Assembly (NCBI GenBank): GCA_036939355.1
Contig: JALLAP010000973.1
Coordinates: 1 to 10,552 of the forward strand
Length of the DNA: 10,552 nucleotides
DNA from: Thalassiosira profunda
Lineage: Eukaryota; Bacillariophyta; Thalassiosirophyceae; Thalassiosirales; Thalassiosiraceae
Reading direction: 5' to 3'
Shown: piece after piece, positions 6,894 through 10,552 of the stretch
Layout of the letters: every line of letters starts with the position of its first letter
How positions within the stretch are numbered: the stretch's first letter is position 1
Notes under the pieces: model-generated
What the model saw: the letters and a program-made list of their open reading frames with translations, nothing else
Told to the model about the DNA's origin: nothing
Database searches by the model: none
Program-made: the position numbers and the translations under genes

Positions 6894-7436
6894 TGAGAAC
6901 GAGGATATCGCAACGGGCAATTGAGGCATGGCGCCATTGTTTTCGTGCGGAGGAGGCCATCGCGGTGGATGGCGGTTTGGTAGGCGCTGCTCTCAAGGAC
7001 GAAATGCACGCCTTATTCGAAAAAAAGGCATCATTCGAGAAAGCGCAATGTGTCCAAGCAGGTCCCAGCCGTAAACAGTAATTGTGCGCAGCACCTCTCG
7101 AAACCTCTTCTGGCTGTATTTGCAGTTGACGGCGGCGTGCAAACCCTGGCACCAGCACCGGCAACTGCTTGAAGACTACCTCTAGAGGTTGAATGGCCGA
7201 TGAACTTTCAGAGGAGGCAGGGCCGCTTGAAGCAGTTTTAGCGAAGCGGAGGAATTAATACACTATCGCCAAACATCACCAGCCCACCCACTCCTCGCCT
7301 CGCGGCGTTCTCATCTCCACACGGCGGACATCGCACGTTGACAACTGCCCAGGCTGCCTCCTTTCAACGCCCTGTGACACCGTTGTTCGGCTCGGCATCT
7401 CGGCGGCGAACCCCTCTTCGCAAGTGTCATCATCTG
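6894..7436. other. Long non-coding stretch between cupin and GDH genes
   Basis: No gene is supported in these 543 bases. They should hold the cupin 3' untranslated region and the GDH promoter. A 77-codon frame overlapping the cupin end (6848-7081) encodes a short amphipathic stretch but has no domain, no independent start context and no homologous look. A perfect 12-base palindrome ACCTCTAGAGGT occurs at 7178-7189; a few such palindromes are expected by chance in 10 kb. I see no tRNA or snoRNA pattern that holds up. Confidence 0.55.
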
Positions 7437-7442
7437 ATGATG
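7428..7442. promoter_or_regulatory. 15-base palindrome CATCATCTGATGATG upstream of GDH
   Basis: Two perfect 7-base arms flank a single central T, 148 bases before the preferred GDH start. It could be a transcription-factor dimer site or simply part of the leader. It also contains the first two in-frame ATG codons of the GDH frame (7437 and 7440). Confidence 0.3.
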
Positions 7443-7589
7443 CACTACTTTCATCGAGCCACTGATGGCGCAGTCATGCACCGAAGATGGATCGTAGGAT
7501 TGCTCACAATTTTCACCATCGATCGACAAACGCAACACATACACGCACGCAACAATCTCAGCACTAATATCATCAACGCCAGAAGGACC

Positions 7590-9285
<1,696 letters not shown>

Positions 9286-9509
9286 ACAGGGCGAGGGCAG
9301 TCGGAGAGTTTAGATAGAAGGGTACACAGCAACTTAATACAAACTAGGAAGCTGTATGATACAATCGCATCACATATCATCAGCCGCCATTACATCTTCT
9401 GCCTCTTGTGCTTTCACGGCTTGGATCACACGGGTGACTGCGGCCGCTCGTTCCTTTCGCTATTGTGCAGTCACCAGTTATTGCCTTTCTCCCTCGTTGT
9501 TTGCAATAT
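9286..9509. other. Convergent 3' intergenic region (GDH / Cys-rich protein)
   Basis: These 224 bases lie between two converging stop codons and should contain both 3' untranslated regions. AT-rich stretches around 9330-9385 (ACTTAATACAAACTAG and similar) are candidate 3'-end signals for GDH. No canonical AATAAA is visible. No gene is seen. Confidence 0.5.
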
Positions 9510-10154
9510 TCAACCCATGAGAGGCCAAAGCAGAGAAGTCGCCACGAGACACGCTCCAACGATCCTACACGGAGACACCGAATTGGCCGAATTCGGATCG
9601 TCTGTTTTGGTCCCCGGGTTGGGCGAAGTATCGCTTGGCGGGGAAATGGCAGGAGGGTCCAGATCGCTAGACGGCGCCGTCGTCGGCTCCGCCGCGGGGG
9701 CATCGGTTGTCTCCGAACCGCCACCCACCGGCGCATCGGTTGGCTCCGCGCCACCGGAATCAGCGGGTGCCTCCACTGGCGCCATCGTCGGTCTTTCACA
9801 CCACGGATAAAAGCACGCGTCGGTGAACATGCACAGATACTCCAGACTCCCATTTGCGCTCATCACGCAATCGCATCGGAAACTATCATATGTCTCGCCG
9901 CAGCAGGTCTCCGTGCCCTTGGTGCATTCCGACCCCTCCTCGAAGCACGGCGCGCCCGCGTCGCAGCTGGAAGCCTCGACGGTATCGGGAACAAGCTGGT
10001 CGTCGTTGAAATCGATGACAACCTCGGCGGGCGCGTCTTCAAAATCGATTGTGAAGCCATCCTCCATCTCCTCCGCATAGGCGAGGAGCGGAGGCCCCGC
10101 GAGGAGGAGTGCGGCCGCGGCGGCAAGAAGGGGTGGCGCGGCTGGTCGACGCAT
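9510..10154 (-). CDS. Secreted Cys-rich protein with Pro/Thr-rich linker and GPI-anchor-like tail
   Basis: One frame of 214 residues, product not recognised by name. Residues 1-27 form a strong signal peptide (Arg2-Arg3, then an Ala/Leu core, cleavage near AYA|E). An acidic segment (28-60) holds two similar motifs, FTIDFED and VVIDFND. A compact domain (64-119) has ten cysteines at 64, 70, 77, 84, 85, 94, 96, 108, 114 and 119, with TCCGETYDSFRCDC and MFTDACFYPWC. The spacing resembles a module I associate with stramenopile secreted proteins. One sequon, Asn101-Gly-Ser, is present. Residues 121-190 are a Pro/Thr/Ala/Ser/Glu linker with TDAP repeats, likely O-glycosylated. The end (about 187-214) has small residues (PNSANS) followed by a hydrophobic stretch and a stop, as in GPI attachment signals. 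A cell-surface or wall role is inference. The ATG at 10154 directly precedes the signal peptide. The gene is convergent with GDH. Confidence 0.82.
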   Translation of the reverse strand: MRRPAAPPLLAAAAALLLAGPPLLAYAEEMEDGFTIDFEDAPAEVVIDFNDDQLVPDTVEASSCDAGAPCFEEGSECTKGTETCCGETYDSFRCDCVMSANGSLEYLCMFTDACFYPWCERPTMAPVEAPADSGGAEPTDAPVGGGSETTDAPAAEPTTAPSSDLDPPAISPPSDTSPNPGTKTDDPNSANSVSPCRIVGACLVATSLLWPLMG

Positions 10155-10497
10155 CGTATCTTATTTGTGGGAGGCGGCCAAGCACGCACGATCGGGTGGT
10201 CAAGGTGCCGCAGCTCCGAGAGGAGGAGCGTTGAGAGAAAGCAAGCAAAAAGCAAGCGGGAAGTTGCGGATCAGTGACCTGTGACACAAAGAAGCAAAGG
10301 ATACCTTTCAACCCACCCAAGAATTTTCCGTTCACGGAAATCACGAGTTCGCGCCAGACGTTGTTGCCCGAACTTTGACGCGGGAACCCGGCACGTCTTG
10401 GATAATATGTCCTTGCCGGCACGACCTCGCTCCCCACCCTCGTGCCTCCCCCTGCCTCGACGGTGCATGCACTCATAATAATCTCGAGGAGAACAAT

Positions 10498-10500
<3 letters not shown>
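10155..10500. promoter_or_regulatory. Upstream region of the Cys-rich protein gene
   Basis: These 346 bases should contain the promoter and leader of the minus-strand gene. A minus-strand open frame crosses the region and overlaps the start of the gene in another frame, but its translation has no domain. I see no convincing TATA box. The right end passes into the CAG microsatellite. Confidence 0.45.

Positions 10501-10552
<52 letters not shown>
10501..10552. repeat. CAG/CTG trinucleotide microsatellite reaching the window edge
   Basis: At least 17 uninterrupted CAG units (52 bases) start right after ...AATCAA and continue past the end of the window, so the true length is unknown. In plus-strand frames it would encode poly-Gln, poly-Ser or poly-Ala; on the minus strand poly-Leu, poly-Ala or poly-Cys. 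None of the plus frames has an ATG shortly upstream, so a coding role is not shown here. Confidence 0.97.

Noticed and set aside
6848..7081. 77-codon frame after the cupin, partly amphipathic
   Set aside because: It overlaps the cupin end in another frame, and no domain, splice signal or start context supports it.
7178..7189. 12-base perfect palindrome ACCTCTAGAGGT
   Set aside because: Two to three palindromes of this length are expected by chance in a window of this size.
7428..7480. Possible box C/D snoRNA (TGATGA and CTGA elements)
   Set aside because: The C box does not fit the consensus at its first base, and no terminal stem or second box pair is visible.
10039..10500. Minus-strand 153-codon open frame upstream of the Cys-rich gene
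   Set aside because: It overlaps the signal-peptide start of the Cys-rich gene in a different frame and its composition is not protein-like.

Overview
This is a gene-dense window from a eukaryotic nuclear genome. It carries seven protein-coding genes, four of them split by short GT-AG introns: eleven introns of 68 to 131 bases, mostly with GTGAGT-like donors and some with CTAAT-type branch sites. The best guess at the source is a photosynthetic stramenopile (diatom-like or another ochrophyte). One protein starts with a signal peptide followed at once by a phenylalanine (ALA|F), the bipartite 'ASAFAP' plastid address of algae with red secondary plastids. Another carries a Cys-rich CCGETY...TDAC module of a kind I associate with stramenopile secreted proteins. 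The exact genus cannot be told from this sequence.

Layout. 1-321: no supported gene. 322-1320 (minus): mitochondrial-type protein with two ACT domains, four exons. 1321-1576: divergent promoter region. 1577-3091 (plus): mitochondrial-type crotonase (enoyl-CoA hydratase/isomerase family), five exons. 3333-5133 (plus): RBR (RING-IBR-RING) E3 ubiquitin ligase of the RNF216/TRIAD3 type, two exons. 5242-6108 (minus): intronless short-chain dehydrogenase/reductase with a hydrophobic leader, convergent with the RBR gene. 6109-6374: second divergent promoter, with a CACGTG box. 6375-6893 (plus): plastid-type small cupin. 6894-7589: long non-coding stretch that becomes the leader of the next gene. 7590-9285 (plus): NADP-type glutamate dehydrogenase, four exons. 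9510-10154 (minus): secreted, Cys-rich, probably GPI-anchored surface protein. 10501-10552: CAG microsatellite running off the window.

The genes do not form an operon or a single pathway. They are ordinary eukaryotic neighbours arranged as two divergent pairs (ACT/crotonase and SDR/cupin) and two convergent pairs (RBR/SDR and GDH/Cys-rich protein). Several are metabolic: acyl-CoA turnover, amino-acid sensing and ammonium assimilation. I see no mobile element, CRISPR array, viral remnant, rRNA or tRNA. The items most worth a second look are the SUMO-interaction-like motif next to the RBR module, the Cys-rich surface protein, two stop-free introns of length 3n that cut the most conserved glycine motifs of the crotonase and GDH, and a hairpin beside a splice donor.
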